From: Planctomycetota bacterium | Lineage (GTDB): Bacteria > Planctomycetota > UBA1135 > GCA-002686595 | DNA: 50,094 bases | NCBI GenBank assembly: GCA_016220085.1 | Contig: JACRIN010000007.1 | Span: 1-50,094, forward strand | Direction of reading: 5' to 3' | Shown here: positions 7,313 through 15,109 of the stretch, piece after piece | Layout of the letters: each line of letters begins with the position of its first letter | How positions within the stretch are numbered: the first letter of the stretch is position 1 | Notes under the pieces: model-generated | What the model was told of the DNA's origin: nothing | Databases searched by the model: none | What the model saw: only the letters and a program-made list of their open reading frames with translations | Translations under genes and position numbers: made by a program

Positions 7313-9760
7313 GTGAGCTCCACCGAACCGCAGGAGGGTTCCGCCGCGCAACGGACTCCGGAGCCGAGCGCGCCGGAGACGCGCGCAGCCGATCGAAGCA
7401 CCGCCGATCAATCGGCGTCCGATCGAAGCACCGCCGAACCGCGGACGCCGCGCGAACCGGAGCGGCCGGCGAGCTCGCTGCCTTTCGTGCCGATCCTGAT
7501 CGCGTTCCTGCTCGCCGCGACGGGTCTGCACGCGTGGATCCTCGCGCAGGCGTGGGCGGAGAACCCGCTGGTCAACAGCCTGCAAGCGGACGCGAAGACG
7601 TACTGGACGTGGGCCGAGCGCATCGCGGGCGGGCAGTGGGTCGGCACCGAGCCGTTCCACGTGCCGCCGCTCTACGCGTACGCGCTCGCGCTGCTCCAGC
7701 TCGCCGGCGGCGGCTGGCTCGCGGTGTACGTCGTGCAGCTCGCGTTGCACGTCGCATCGATGGCGTTCGTCGCGGCGATCGGTCGGCGGCTCGCCGGCCC
7801 GGCGGTCGGTCTGGTCGCCGCCGCGCTCTTCGCGTGCTTCGAGGACAGCGCGTTCTTCGTGCAGCGGATCTCGCCGCCGAGTTTGCAGGTGTTCCTGATC
7901 GCGTGGACGTGGTGGGAGTGGCTCGGATGCGCCGAGCGGCCGAGCGTCGCGCGCGCGGTGCGAGCGGGCGTCGCTCTCGGGCTCTCGGTGCTCGCGAACC
8001 CGGTGATGTTGCCCGCGGCGGTGTTGCTCGTGCTGTGGCTCGCGTGGCGCGCGCGTGGCGGAGCGCTCGCTTGGTCGCGCGTCGTGCTGGTCGCGGTCGC
8101 GACCGGCGCCGCAATCGTTCCCGCGCCCCTGCACAACTGGGCCGCGGCTCGCGAACTGATCGCCGTGTCCACTCAAGGCGGCCTCGCGTTCGCGATCGGC
8201 AACCAACCCGGCGCGCTCGGCACGTACCACGAGCTCGAGGGCGTCAGCGTGCTCCGCGACCGCCAAGACAGCGACGCACTGGCGCTCGCGCGCGCGAAGA
8301 CCGGCGACGCGAACCTCGGGTGGAACGGGGCGGACCGTTACTTCTACGGACGCGGCCTCGACTTCTGGTTCGGCGAGCCGGCTGCGGCGGCGAGCTTGCT
8401 CTGGAAGAAGGTGCGCTGGTTCGTCACCGGGCCGAGCATCACCGACTCGTACGTCCCCGCGCTGGAGATCGAGAGCGGCTTCGCATCGCGCTTGCGCGCC
8501 GCGTGGCTGAAGCCCGCGTGGGTGCTGTTGCTCGCGTTCGGCGGAGCGTGGTGCGTGAGGCGCGCGGGAGTCGCGTCGCTGCCCGGGCTCGTCGTCCTGC
8601 TGCTGCCGTTCGCGGCGGTGGTCGTCTACCACTACTCCGCTCGCTACCGGGTTCCGGCGTTGCCGGCGGTCGCGGTGGTCGGCGCCGCGGCGCTGGTCGA
8701 GATCGTGCGTGGGAGCGATCACGCGCGCCGCGTCGTGCTCGCGGCGTTGCTCGGGCTCGGCGTCGCGTCGACGTGGATCAACGCGAAGACCGACTTCGAT
8801 CCGACCGAGCTCTACCGGATCGACTACGAGCGCATGGTCGGCGCCGCGTACGTCAACCGCGGCGACACCGCGCGCGCGGAGGAGCACCTGCGGCGCGCGA
8901 GCGAGCTCGGCGACTCGGGCGCGCTGTCGTTGCGCGCCGAGACGCTGCGCAGCGCGGGCAAGCTCGCCGAGGCGAAGCAGCTCGCCGAGCAGGCGTTGGC
9001 CGAGGACGCGGACGATCCGTACGCCGCGCGGATCCTCGCGCGGATCTCGGTCGACTCGGGCGACTATGCGAAGGCCGCGGAGCTCTTCGAGCGCGCGCTC
9101 GCCCGCGAACCGAGCGACGTCGAGTCGGAACTGGCGCTCGGCAGTTGCTACGTCGCGCTCGGCAACCCGGCGAAGGGGCTCTTGCACTACGAGCGCGGAC
9201 TCGCGCTGTCGCCGGGCAGCGAGGATCTCGTCTACCTGCGCGGTCTCGCGCTCGAGGCGCTCGGCCGCGCGGACGAAGCGGCCGCCGCGTGGACACCGCT
9301 CGCCGACGCCGCGCATCTGCCCGGCCCAGGCGGCCAGCCGTCGCAGGCACGCTTCGCCGCGCGCGGGAAGTTGATCGAGCTCCTGATCCAGCAGACCCGC
9401 TACGGCGCGGCGATCGAGCGCCTGCGTGGCGCGTTGATGGCGAACTCGTCGGACGCGGCCGCGGCGATCTCGCTCGCGAAGCTGCTCGCGAGCTCGCCGA
9501 ACGACGCCGAGCGCGACGGCGCGACCGCGCTCCAGATCGCGCAGGCGTTGCGCTCCGTCGCGCCGGACGCTCCGGAGGTGTTGGAGGTCTGGTCGCTCGC
9601 GCTCGCGGAAGGCGGCAACTTCGACGAGGCGGCGCAGGCGTCCGCGACGGCAGCGGAACGGGCGCGCGCGAGCGGCGCCGCCGATTTCGCGGCGGAACTC
9701 GACCGTCGGGCGGCGCTCTTCCGCGCGAAGACGCCGTTCCGTCTGCCGCGCGCGCGCTGA
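7313..9760 (+). CDS. GT39-like membrane glycosyltransferase fused to TPR repeats
   Basis: The 815-residue product starts at a GTG with a GAGG just upstream. A disordered, Ser/Thr/Pro/Glu-rich leader (1-55, containing a 10-residue near-repeat DRSTADQSAS/DRSTAEPRTP) precedes a polytopic region of about ten membrane helices (55-480). The first outer loop has an acidic ADAKTYWTWAERIAGG motif near residue 92, as in PMT/ArnT-like GT39 enzymes that use polyprenyl-phosphate sugars. The C-terminal 300 residues are helical TPR-type repeats (AEEHLRRASELGDSGALSLR, AAELFERALAREPSDVE, GLLHYERGLALSPGSED). It should move a sugar to a lipid or protein acceptor outside the membrane; donor and acceptor are unknown. 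A paralogue with the same layout lies at 13,076-15,109. Confidence 0.85.
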   Translation: MSSTEPQEGSAAQRTPEPSAPETRAADRSTADQSASDRSTAEPRTPREPERPASSLPFVPILIAFLLAATGLHAWILAQAWAENPLVNSLQADAKTYWTWAERIAGGQWVGTEPFHVPPLYAYALALLQLAGGGWLAVYVVQLALHVASMAFVAAIGRRLAGPAVGLVAAALFACFEDSAFFVQRISPPSLQVFLIAWTWWEWLGCAERPSVARAVRAGVALGLSVLANPVMLPAAVLLVLWLAWRARGGALAWSRVVLVAVATGAAIVPAPLHNWAAARELIAVSTQGGLAFAIGNQPGALGTYHELEGVSVLRDRQDSDALALARAKTGDANLGWNGADRYFYGRGLDFWFGEPAAAASLLWKKVRWFVTGPSITDSYVPALEIESGFASRLRAAWLKPAWVLLLAFGGAWCVRRAGVASLPGLVVLLLPFAAVVVYHYSARYRVPALPAVAVVGAAALVEIVRGSDHARRVVLAALLGLGVASTWINAKTDFDPTELYRIDYERMVGAAYVNRGDTARAEEHLRRASELGDSGALSLRAETLRSAGKLAEAKQLAEQALAEDADDPYAARILARISVDSGDYAKAAELFERALAREPSDVESELALGSCYVALGNPAKGLLHYERGLALSPGSEDLVYLRGLALEALGRADEAAAAWTPLADAAHLPGPGGQPSQARFAARGKLIELLIQQTRYGAAIERLRGALMANSSDAAAAISLAKLLASSPNDAERDGATALQIAQALRSVAPDAPEVLEVWSLALAEGGNFDEAAQASATAAERARASGAADFAAELDRRAALFRAKTPFRLPRAR

Positions 9761-9775
9761 GATCACCGCTCGATC

Positions 9776-9804
9776 TTGGCGCGCAATGAAGGATCGCCTA
9801 CCGT
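9776..9804 (+). promoter_or_regulatory. Candidate promoter of the SPFH gene
   Basis: TTGGCG (9776-9781), a 17-base spacer and TACCGT (9799-9804) lie in the 95-base gap after the GT39 gene. A strong Shine-Dalgarno, AGGAG, sits eight bases before the ATG at 9856. Confidence 0.4.
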
Positions 9805-9855
9805 GCGCGTAGCGGGGCGCTACACCAGCCCTCGAACGGCTCACAGGAGACACAC

Positions 9856-10962
9856 ATGGGAGTGATGGATTGGCTCAAGCGCGGCGTCGGCGAGATGATG
9901 ATCGCCCGACCGGACGACGCGAAGTCGCAGGTCGTGTGGAAGCACCCCGACCCGACGATCCCGATGAAGTCGCAGCTGACCGTCGAATCCGACGAGAAGG
10001 CTGTGTTCTTCCGGGACGGCAAGGTGGTCGGCACGCTCGGGCCGGGGCGGCACACGCTCGACTCGATGAACGTGCCGTTCCTGTCGAACCTGGTCGACAG
10101 CTTCACCGGCGGCAACGTCTTCATCACCGAGGTGTTCTTCGTCTCGACGCGTGAGTTCACCGGCGTCAAGTTCGGCGGACGGATCGGCCACGTCGAGGAT
10201 CCGAAGAGCGGCGTGCCCGTCGAGACGATGGTGCACGGCGAGTTCTCGTTCAAAGTGCTCGAGCCCGAGCAGCTGATCGTCGGCCTGGTCGGCATGGGCC
10301 GCGCGGATCCGATGCACGTCGGCGCGTGGATGAAGGAGCAAGTGCTCAAGGTCCTGCGCGATCGGATCGCCGAGCTCTGCGTGAAGAACAAGTGGCCGCT
10401 GCTCGACGTCACCTCCGGCGCGTACACCGAGGAAGTCGAGAAGGCGGTGATCGACGCGCTCGACCAGCACGTCGCGAGCTACGGCCTCGACATCGTGCGC
10501 CTCGGCAACTTCGTCGTCGCGATCGACGAGGACGACGCGGCGAACTTGAAGCGCCTCTACACCGACGCGGCCTACCTGCGCACCGTCGGCGGCGTCGAGA
10601 ACTACCAACGCTTCGCCGCGGGCAAGGCGATGATGGGCGCGGGCGAAGGCATGGCCAAGGGCGGCGGGGGCGGCGACGCGGGGGGCACGCTACTCGGCGG
10701 GGCGGGCCTCGGCGTCGGCTTCGGGCTCGCTCAGATGCTCGTGCGCGATTCCCACGGCGGGCAGACGCTCGCCCCGGCGGCGACCGGGATCGTCTGCGGC
10801 GCCTGCGGGCAGAGCGTGGGCGCCGGAAAGTTCTGCGCGGCGTGCGGGACCGAGCTGAAGGCGAAAGTCGCGGCGACCGCGGGCGCCTGCGCGGGCTGCT
10901 CGGCGCCGTTGGCGGCGGACGCGCGTTTCTGCGGCCAGTGCGGGCGCAAACGCGACGGCTGA
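9856..10962 (+). CDS. SPFH-domain protein with C-terminal zinc ribbons (YdjI / 'virion core protein' family)
   Basis: The 368-residue product belongs to the cytoplasmic SPFH (band 7) group often annotated as 'virion core protein'. Residues about 20-260 form the SPFH domain, with MIARPDDAKSQVVWKHPDPT at the start and DGKVVGTLGPGRHTLDS, LDSMNVPFLSNLVDSF. A glycine-rich linker (about 268-300) leads to two four-cysteine ribbons, CGACG...CAACG near 313 and CAGCS...CGQCG near 345. In Bacillus, the relative YdjI needs the zinc-ribbon membrane protein YdjG to bring PspA to the membrane under envelope stress; a YdjG-like gene is 2.7 kb upstream, though no pspA gene is in the window. The gene has its own promoter, an AGGAG site and an intrinsic terminator, so it looks monocistronic. 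Confidence 0.92.
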   Translation: MGVMDWLKRGVGEMMIARPDDAKSQVVWKHPDPTIPMKSQLTVESDEKAVFFRDGKVVGTLGPGRHTLDSMNVPFLSNLVDSFTGGNVFITEVFFVSTREFTGVKFGGRIGHVEDPKSGVPVETMVHGEFSFKVLEPEQLIVGLVGMGRADPMHVGAWMKEQVLKVLRDRIAELCVKNKWPLLDVTSGAYTEEVEKAVIDALDQHVASYGLDIVRLGNFVVAIDEDDAANLKRLYTDAAYLRTVGGVENYQRFAAGKAMMGAGEGMAKGGGGGDAGGTLLGGAGLGVGFGLAQMLVRDSHGGQTLAPAATGIVCGACGQSVGAGKFCAACGTELKAKVAATAGACAGCSAPLAADARFCGQCGRKRDG

Positions 10963-10985
10963 GCGCACACGAATCGCGCTATTCG

Positions 10986-11046
10986 GAAGCGGTTCCGCGC
11001 GACTTCGAGGCAGCTCGAAGCTCCGGGGAGCCGCTTCGGTTTTTTT
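10986..11046 (+). terminator. Intrinsic terminator of the SPFH gene
   Basis: An 11-bp outer stem (GAAGCGGTTCC with GGAGCCGCTTC, one G-T pair) encloses a 7-bp inner hairpin (CTTCGAG-GCAG-CTCGAAG) and is followed directly by a run of seven T. It begins 24 bases after the stop codon. Confidence 0.9.
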
Positions 11047-11072
11047 GCCGCGCGACCCCTTCCCAGGTGGGG

Positions 11073-11108
11073 CGGTTGGGGTAGCTTTGATCAAGTCCCG
11101 CCCAACCG
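11073..11108. promoter_or_regulatory. Inverted repeat upstream of the secreted-protein promoter
   Basis: CGGTTGGG (11073-11080) and CCCAACCG (11101-11108) form a perfect 8-bp inverted repeat with a 20-base loop, about 125 bases before the -35 box of the next gene. Its role is unknown; apart from it and the promoter, the 11,047-11,309 gap shows nothing else. Confidence 0.35.
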
Positions 11109-11231
11109 AGCGGAACCCGGTAGCGACGACCCATCAGGTCGGGACGTCGGGCTGCCGGAAGTCGGACCGGCGGGACAAAAAGAAGGAACCTACCAGCGCC
11201 CAGCGGAGTCCTACAGCGTCGGGAATTCCGG

Positions 11232-11261
11232 TTGACGCTTTTTGCGCCAGCGCGCTAGAGT
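11232..11261 (+). promoter_or_regulatory. Promoter of the secreted protein gene
   Basis: TTGACG (11232-11237), an 18-base T-containing spacer and TAGAGT (11256-11261) precede the ATG at 11310 by 48 bases. A good ribosome-binding site, AGGAG at 11298-11302, is spaced seven bases from the start. Promoter, ribosome site and a strong terminator together suggest a well-expressed single gene. Confidence 0.65.
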
Positions 11262-11309
11262 TCCTTCAAGGTTCTCTCCCCTTCACAACCACTTTTCAGG
11301 AGAAAGTTC

Positions 11310-12686
11310 ATGCTTCGTTCCTCTCTGGTCGCGTCGGCCGTTGCTCTGCTTTGTGCCGCCGCGTCCGCGCAGCAAGTGAACCTGAGCCGTGTTCAACCGA
11401 TCACGTCTCCGGTCAAGCACGCCGGCGTCTACAACATGAAGACCGGCAAGTTCCACGCTGCTTCGCAGTCCTCGCACGCCGCCGTGCAACAGACGATCTA
11501 CAACAACACCTGCCAGTGGGGTAACTACTACCAAGGCAACGCGGAGTGCGAAGACCTGTACGACGAAGGTCGCATCCCGAACGGCAACGTGGGACCGAAC
11601 CACGCGTCGAACCTCTGGGAAATCGCCTACTGCACGACGGCGGTGACCGGCACGGTCGACGTTGACTGGGAATTCTACGACACCCAATTGGCCGCGGGCG
11701 GCGGCGGCTCGTGCACGTTCGGTGGCGCGGGCGCTCCGCCCCCGTTCACCGCGGGTCTCGTCGGCTTCCAGAGCTCGGCCTCGGGTCTCCCGCTCCCGGG
11801 CAGCACCGCGGTGGGTTCGCAAGGTTGCTGGATCATCGGCTTCTCGGCCGGCACCGGCTTCGCTTGCGTCACCTCTGGCCAGACCTCGGCTGACCAGATC
11901 ATGTACCGCTTCTCCACCAACAACACCCCGGCCAGCCTCGGCAACATCATCGCCGGTCAGCTGCTCGTTGGTAACCCGGGCGTCAGCCCGGTTGGTGGCG
12001 GCACGTTCGCGATCCCGAGCGGCACGGACCCGATCTCGGGCGGCCCCTGCGGTCACGGCCTGGACAACCAAGACCTCGAGTGGATCAACACCGACAACAC
12101 CCCCCCGGGTGGCACTCCGCCGGCTACGTGCGGCGTGGGCATCGGTGGTGCTCTCTCGACGGGCTGCTACTGGTACGGTGGCTACCCGACGAACCCGTTC
12201 GCGGGCATGTGGTTCCGTGTTGAAGGTGACGGCGCCGGCACGTGCGGCGGCTGCACCGGCACGATCACCCCGTACTGCACCGCGAAGGTGAACAGCAAGG
12301 GTTGCACGCCGGTCGTGTCCTCGACGGGCGTTCCGGAAGTCGCCAACTGCGCCACGAGCGTCTTCAACCTGACGGCGTCCACGCTGATCGGCGCGAAGAA
12401 CGGTCTGTGGTTCTACGGCACCAACGGTCTGAACGGCGCGGCCTTCCAAGGCGGCCACCTCTGCATCAAGCCGGCGATCAAGCGCCTCGCGGTCCAGAAC
12501 TCGGGCGGCGCGGGCACGGCCTGCAACGGCTCGATGACGACCAACTTCAACGCTCGTATCTGCAGCGGCTCGGACGCGGCGCTCGTCGCCGGCGCCCTGG
12601 TCGGCACGCAATGCTGGTCGCGCGACCCGGCCAGCCCGAGCACGACGAACCTGACCTCGGCCATCAGCTTCATCATCTGCCCGTGA
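11310..12686 (+). CDS. Secreted protein with planctomycete-type C-terminal domain
   Basis: The 458-residue product has a clean signal peptide (MLRSSLVASAVALLCAAASA, cut before QQVN). The mature part is rich in Gly, Thr, Asn and Cys, with many cysteines suggesting disulfides, and no catalytic motif I recognise. The last 137 residues (322-458) are a discrete domain that starts YCTAKVNS and includes GLWFYG, FQGGHLCIK, AVQNS, NFNARI and WSRDP, ending SFIICP; a clear relative closes the sugar-dehydrogenase-like protein at 17,382-19,100. Codon use has more AAC/GGT/TTC-type codons than neighbouring genes, in keeping with high expression. Location should be periplasmic or surface. Function is unknown; a surface-layer, adhesive or structural role is a guess. 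Confidence 0.85.
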   Translation: MLRSSLVASAVALLCAAASAQQVNLSRVQPITSPVKHAGVYNMKTGKFHAASQSSHAAVQQTIYNNTCQWGNYYQGNAECEDLYDEGRIPNGNVGPNHASNLWEIAYCTTAVTGTVDVDWEFYDTQLAAGGGGSCTFGGAGAPPPFTAGLVGFQSSASGLPLPGSTAVGSQGCWIIGFSAGTGFACVTSGQTSADQIMYRFSTNNTPASLGNIIAGQLLVGNPGVSPVGGGTFAIPSGTDPISGGPCGHGLDNQDLEWINTDNTPPGGTPPATCGVGIGGALSTGCYWYGGYPTNPFAGMWFRVEGDGAGTCGGCTGTITPYCTAKVNSKGCTPVVSSTGVPEVANCATSVFNLTASTLIGAKNGLWFYGTNGLNGAAFQGGHLCIKPAIKRLAVQNSGGAGTACNGSMTTNFNARICSGSDAALVAGALVGTQCWSRDPASPSTTNLTSAISFIICP

Positions 12687-12727
12687 TGTGATGCTGGTCG
12701 GCTGACGCCAAGTCAGTCACCAAGAAC

Positions 12728-12770
12728 CCGGGGGCGTCGCTCGCAAGAGCGGCGCCCCCGGTCTGTTTGG
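12728..12770 (+). terminator. Intrinsic terminator of the secreted-protein gene
   Basis: A 15-bp stem (12728-12742 with 12747-12761, one G-T pair) closed by a GCAA tetraloop is followed by a short T-rich tract, TCTGTTTGG. It starts 42 bases after the stop codon. Confidence 0.85.
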
Positions 12771-13075
12771 CAGCGCGCTTCGCGTGCGGCCACGCGTTCC
12801 GCGGCTCGCGCCGACAGCACTCGCGCCGACTGCCGCTTTGGGACCCGCGCGGAGCTCCTCCGAACGACCGAAACCTGCGCCATCCGCGTGCGTGCGTGGC
12901 AAGTCATGCGACGTCGGTCGTGCGATGAGCGTCGGCCGCGAGGCGGCGCTGGCGGCACCGTGAGGGATTCGCGGCCGCTCGGGGAGCCGCGCGACCTCGA
13001 CGTCCGCGCGCGCGACTACCGCGGCGGAGCTTCGACGGGAGCCGCGGGTCAGGCCTGCGTGCCCGTCCCCGTGCT
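12771..13075. other. Intergenic stretch without recognisable features
   Basis: Between the terminator and the end of the leftward GT39-TPR gene I see no convincing gene, RNA, repeat or promoter. Frames open across it are Arg/Ala-rich and lack protein-like character. Confidence 0.5.
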
Positions 13076-15109
13076 TCAGCGCAACGCCGCGGCGAGCGTC
13101 GCGAGCTCCGGAGCCTCCGGGAAGCGCCGCAGCGCGCTCGCGAGCCGGGTCCGCGCGTTTTCGACGTCGCCGCGCTCGCCGTAGAACGTGATCACGCGCT
13201 TCCAGGCGTCGAGTTCGAAGCTCGGCGCGTCTCCGGCGCGCGGGGACGCGAGCGCTTGTTCCAGCGCCCGCGTCGAAGCCGCGGGGTCACCGAGCTCGAG
13301 CTCGACCAGCCCGAGCGCGTACGCCGCGCCGAACGCGAGCGGGTCCTTTCCGAGCGCCTCTTGGAACGCTTGCCGCGCGGCCGCGAGATCGCGCTCCGCG
13401 TAGCTCGCGCGACCGAGCGTGTAGTCGCCGCGCGCGTCGTACGGCGCGACTGCGAGCAAGCGCCTGGCGAGATCCGCGGCGAGCTCGGGGCGATTGCGCG
13501 CGAGCGCGAGGTCGGCGAGTTCGTCCAACGCCGTGGTGTCATCCGGGTGCGCGCCGAGCACCGCAAGGTACTCGCGCTCGGCGCCGTCCAAGTCGCCGCC
13601 GGTGCGCAACGCGAGAGCGAGCTGTCGGCGGGCGATCCAATTCGTCGGCTGGAGCGAGAGCGCGGCGCGGAAGTGCTCGATCGCGCGCTCGCGGCGCCCC
13701 GCGGCGAGGTCCGCACCGCCGACCACGAGGTGTCCGTTCGCGTCGTCGGTCGCGAGGCCGGCGGGCGGCAGCAGCGAGACCGCGAGCGAGCCCGCCGCCA
13801 GCGCTGCGGCCGGCGCGAACGCGAGCCAGCGCCGCGCGCGCAACGTCTCGAAGCTCCATTCGAGTCCGCGCGCGGCGAGGATCAGGAATATCGGTACCAG
13901 CGGTGCTCGGTAGCGCGAACAGACGAAGAACGCGACGACCCCCAAGGCGTACACGCCCGCGAACACCAGGATCGGCCACGCGCGCTTGCCGCGCGAACCG
14001 AAGAGACCGAGGCACGCGAGCGCGCCGACGATCGCGAACGAGTACGGGAGCACCCGCGTGATCGACGCGTAGGTCCGCGCGAGGAAGCGCGGCTCCTCGT
14101 TGTTGCCGATCTCCCAGTCCGCCCAGAAGAGCCGCAGCTTGTGGAGCGAGAGCTTCAGCGCCGCGACCGGCTCGTCGCGCCAGAACGCGAGCGCGCGGCC
14201 GGTGTAATGGGCGGAAACTTCCGAGGGCAGGAGCTCGCGTCCCTCCGCGTGCTCGGCGGCCGCGATCGCGTCGTGGTAGCCGCCCCACCAGTCGGCGCGC
14301 GTGCCGGGGACGATCGCGCTCGTTCCGTCGGAGCGAGGGTTGTTGCCGATCCAGAGGTTGACGCCCGCCTGGGAGCTGATCAGCACCCAGTCCTTGCCGA
14401 CCAAGCCGTTGTAGAAGGTCAACGGCAGGATTGGCGCGGCGGCGCCGAGCAACGTCCACGCGAGCGCGCGGACCCGTGGTCGCCACGCGTCGTGTTCGAC
14501 GGCGAGTTCCACGAGCGCGATCGCGACCCCGACGAGCAAGATGTTCGGCCGCGTGATCGCCGCGAGCCCGAGCGCGAGGCCGCAGGCGACGAAGTCGCGC
14601 GGACGACCGCCGGCGCGCGCGCGCAGGAAGCACCAGAGCGCGAGCAGGTTGAGCGGCGTCGTGAGCGACTCGAGCAGCAGCTCGCCGTCGTAGAACACCA
14701 GCACCCACGAGACGGCGGTGAAGAACCCGGCGAGTTTCGCGACCCGCGCGCCGAACGTGCGCGCGCCGATCAGGTAGACGAGCAGCACGGTCGCGCCGCC
14801 GAACAACGTCTGGAGGAGCCGCGGCACGAGCAGGCTCGGGCCGAAGAGCCGGAAGCAGACGCCGAGGAACCACTGGTAGAGCGGCGCGCGGAAGAACGGA
14901 CCGGGTTGGAAGTCCTCACCGCGCGCGAACGCGTTCGCCCAATCGACGTGGTACTTCGCGTCCATCTGCGGCGCGTCGAACAGCGGGCTCGCGCGCATCT
15001 CCAGCACGTAGACGACCCGCACCGCGATCGCGAGCAACACGAGCGCCGCGAGGCACGCGAACTCGCGGCGGCGCGCGACCTCGGCGGTTGCGAACGGGCC
15101 GGAGCTCAT
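13076..15109 (-). CDS. GT39-like membrane glycosyltransferase fused to TPR repeats (second copy)
   Basis: The 677-residue product starts at an ATG whose ATGA overlaps the stop of the upstream sulfatase-like gene, so the two are co-translated. Residues about 20-430 contain around ten membrane helices, with the acidic first loop APQMDAKYHVDWANAFARGE, an FFRAPLYQWFLG segment, and SSQAGVNLWIGNNPRSDG, features of GT39/ArnT-like enzymes acting on polyprenyl-linked sugars. From about 455 to the end are TPR-type repeats (AIEHFRAALSLQPTNWIA, AEREYLAVLGAHPDD, AARQAFQEALGKDPL). The layout matches the 7,313-9,760 gene, but sequences have diverged. Pairing with an alkaline-phosphatase-fold enzyme suggests both act on the same outer glycan or lipid. 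Substrate is not determinable. Confidence 0.87.
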   Translation of the reverse strand: MSSGPFATAEVARRREFACLAALVLLAIAVRVVYVLEMRASPLFDAPQMDAKYHVDWANAFARGEDFQPGPFFRAPLYQWFLGVCFRLFGPSLLVPRLLQTLFGGATVLLVYLIGARTFGARVAKLAGFFTAVSWVLVFYDGELLLESLTTPLNLLALWCFLRARAGGRPRDFVACGLALGLAAITRPNILLVGVAIALVELAVEHDAWRPRVRALAWTLLGAAAPILPLTFYNGLVGKDWVLISSQAGVNLWIGNNPRSDGTSAIVPGTRADWWGGYHDAIAAAEHAEGRELLPSEVSAHYTGRALAFWRDEPVAALKLSLHKLRLFWADWEIGNNEEPRFLARTYASITRVLPYSFAIVGALACLGLFGSRGKRAWPILVFAGVYALGVVAFFVCSRYRAPLVPIFLILAARGLEWSFETLRARRWLAFAPAAALAAGSLAVSLLPPAGLATDDANGHLVVGGADLAAGRRERAIEHFRAALSLQPTNWIARRQLALALRTGGDLDGAEREYLAVLGAHPDDTTALDELADLALARNRPELAADLARRLLAVAPYDARGDYTLGRASYAERDLAAARQAFQEALGKDPLAFGAAYALGLVELELGDPAASTRALEQALASPRAGDAPSFELDAWKRVITFYGERGDVENARTRLASALRRFPEAPELATLAAALR

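Noticed and set aside
11283..12611. Open minus-strand frame across the secreted-protein gene
   Set aside because: It is antisense to a gene with promoter, Shine-Dalgarno and terminator, and its translation is Arg/Ala/Val-rich without recognisable motifs.
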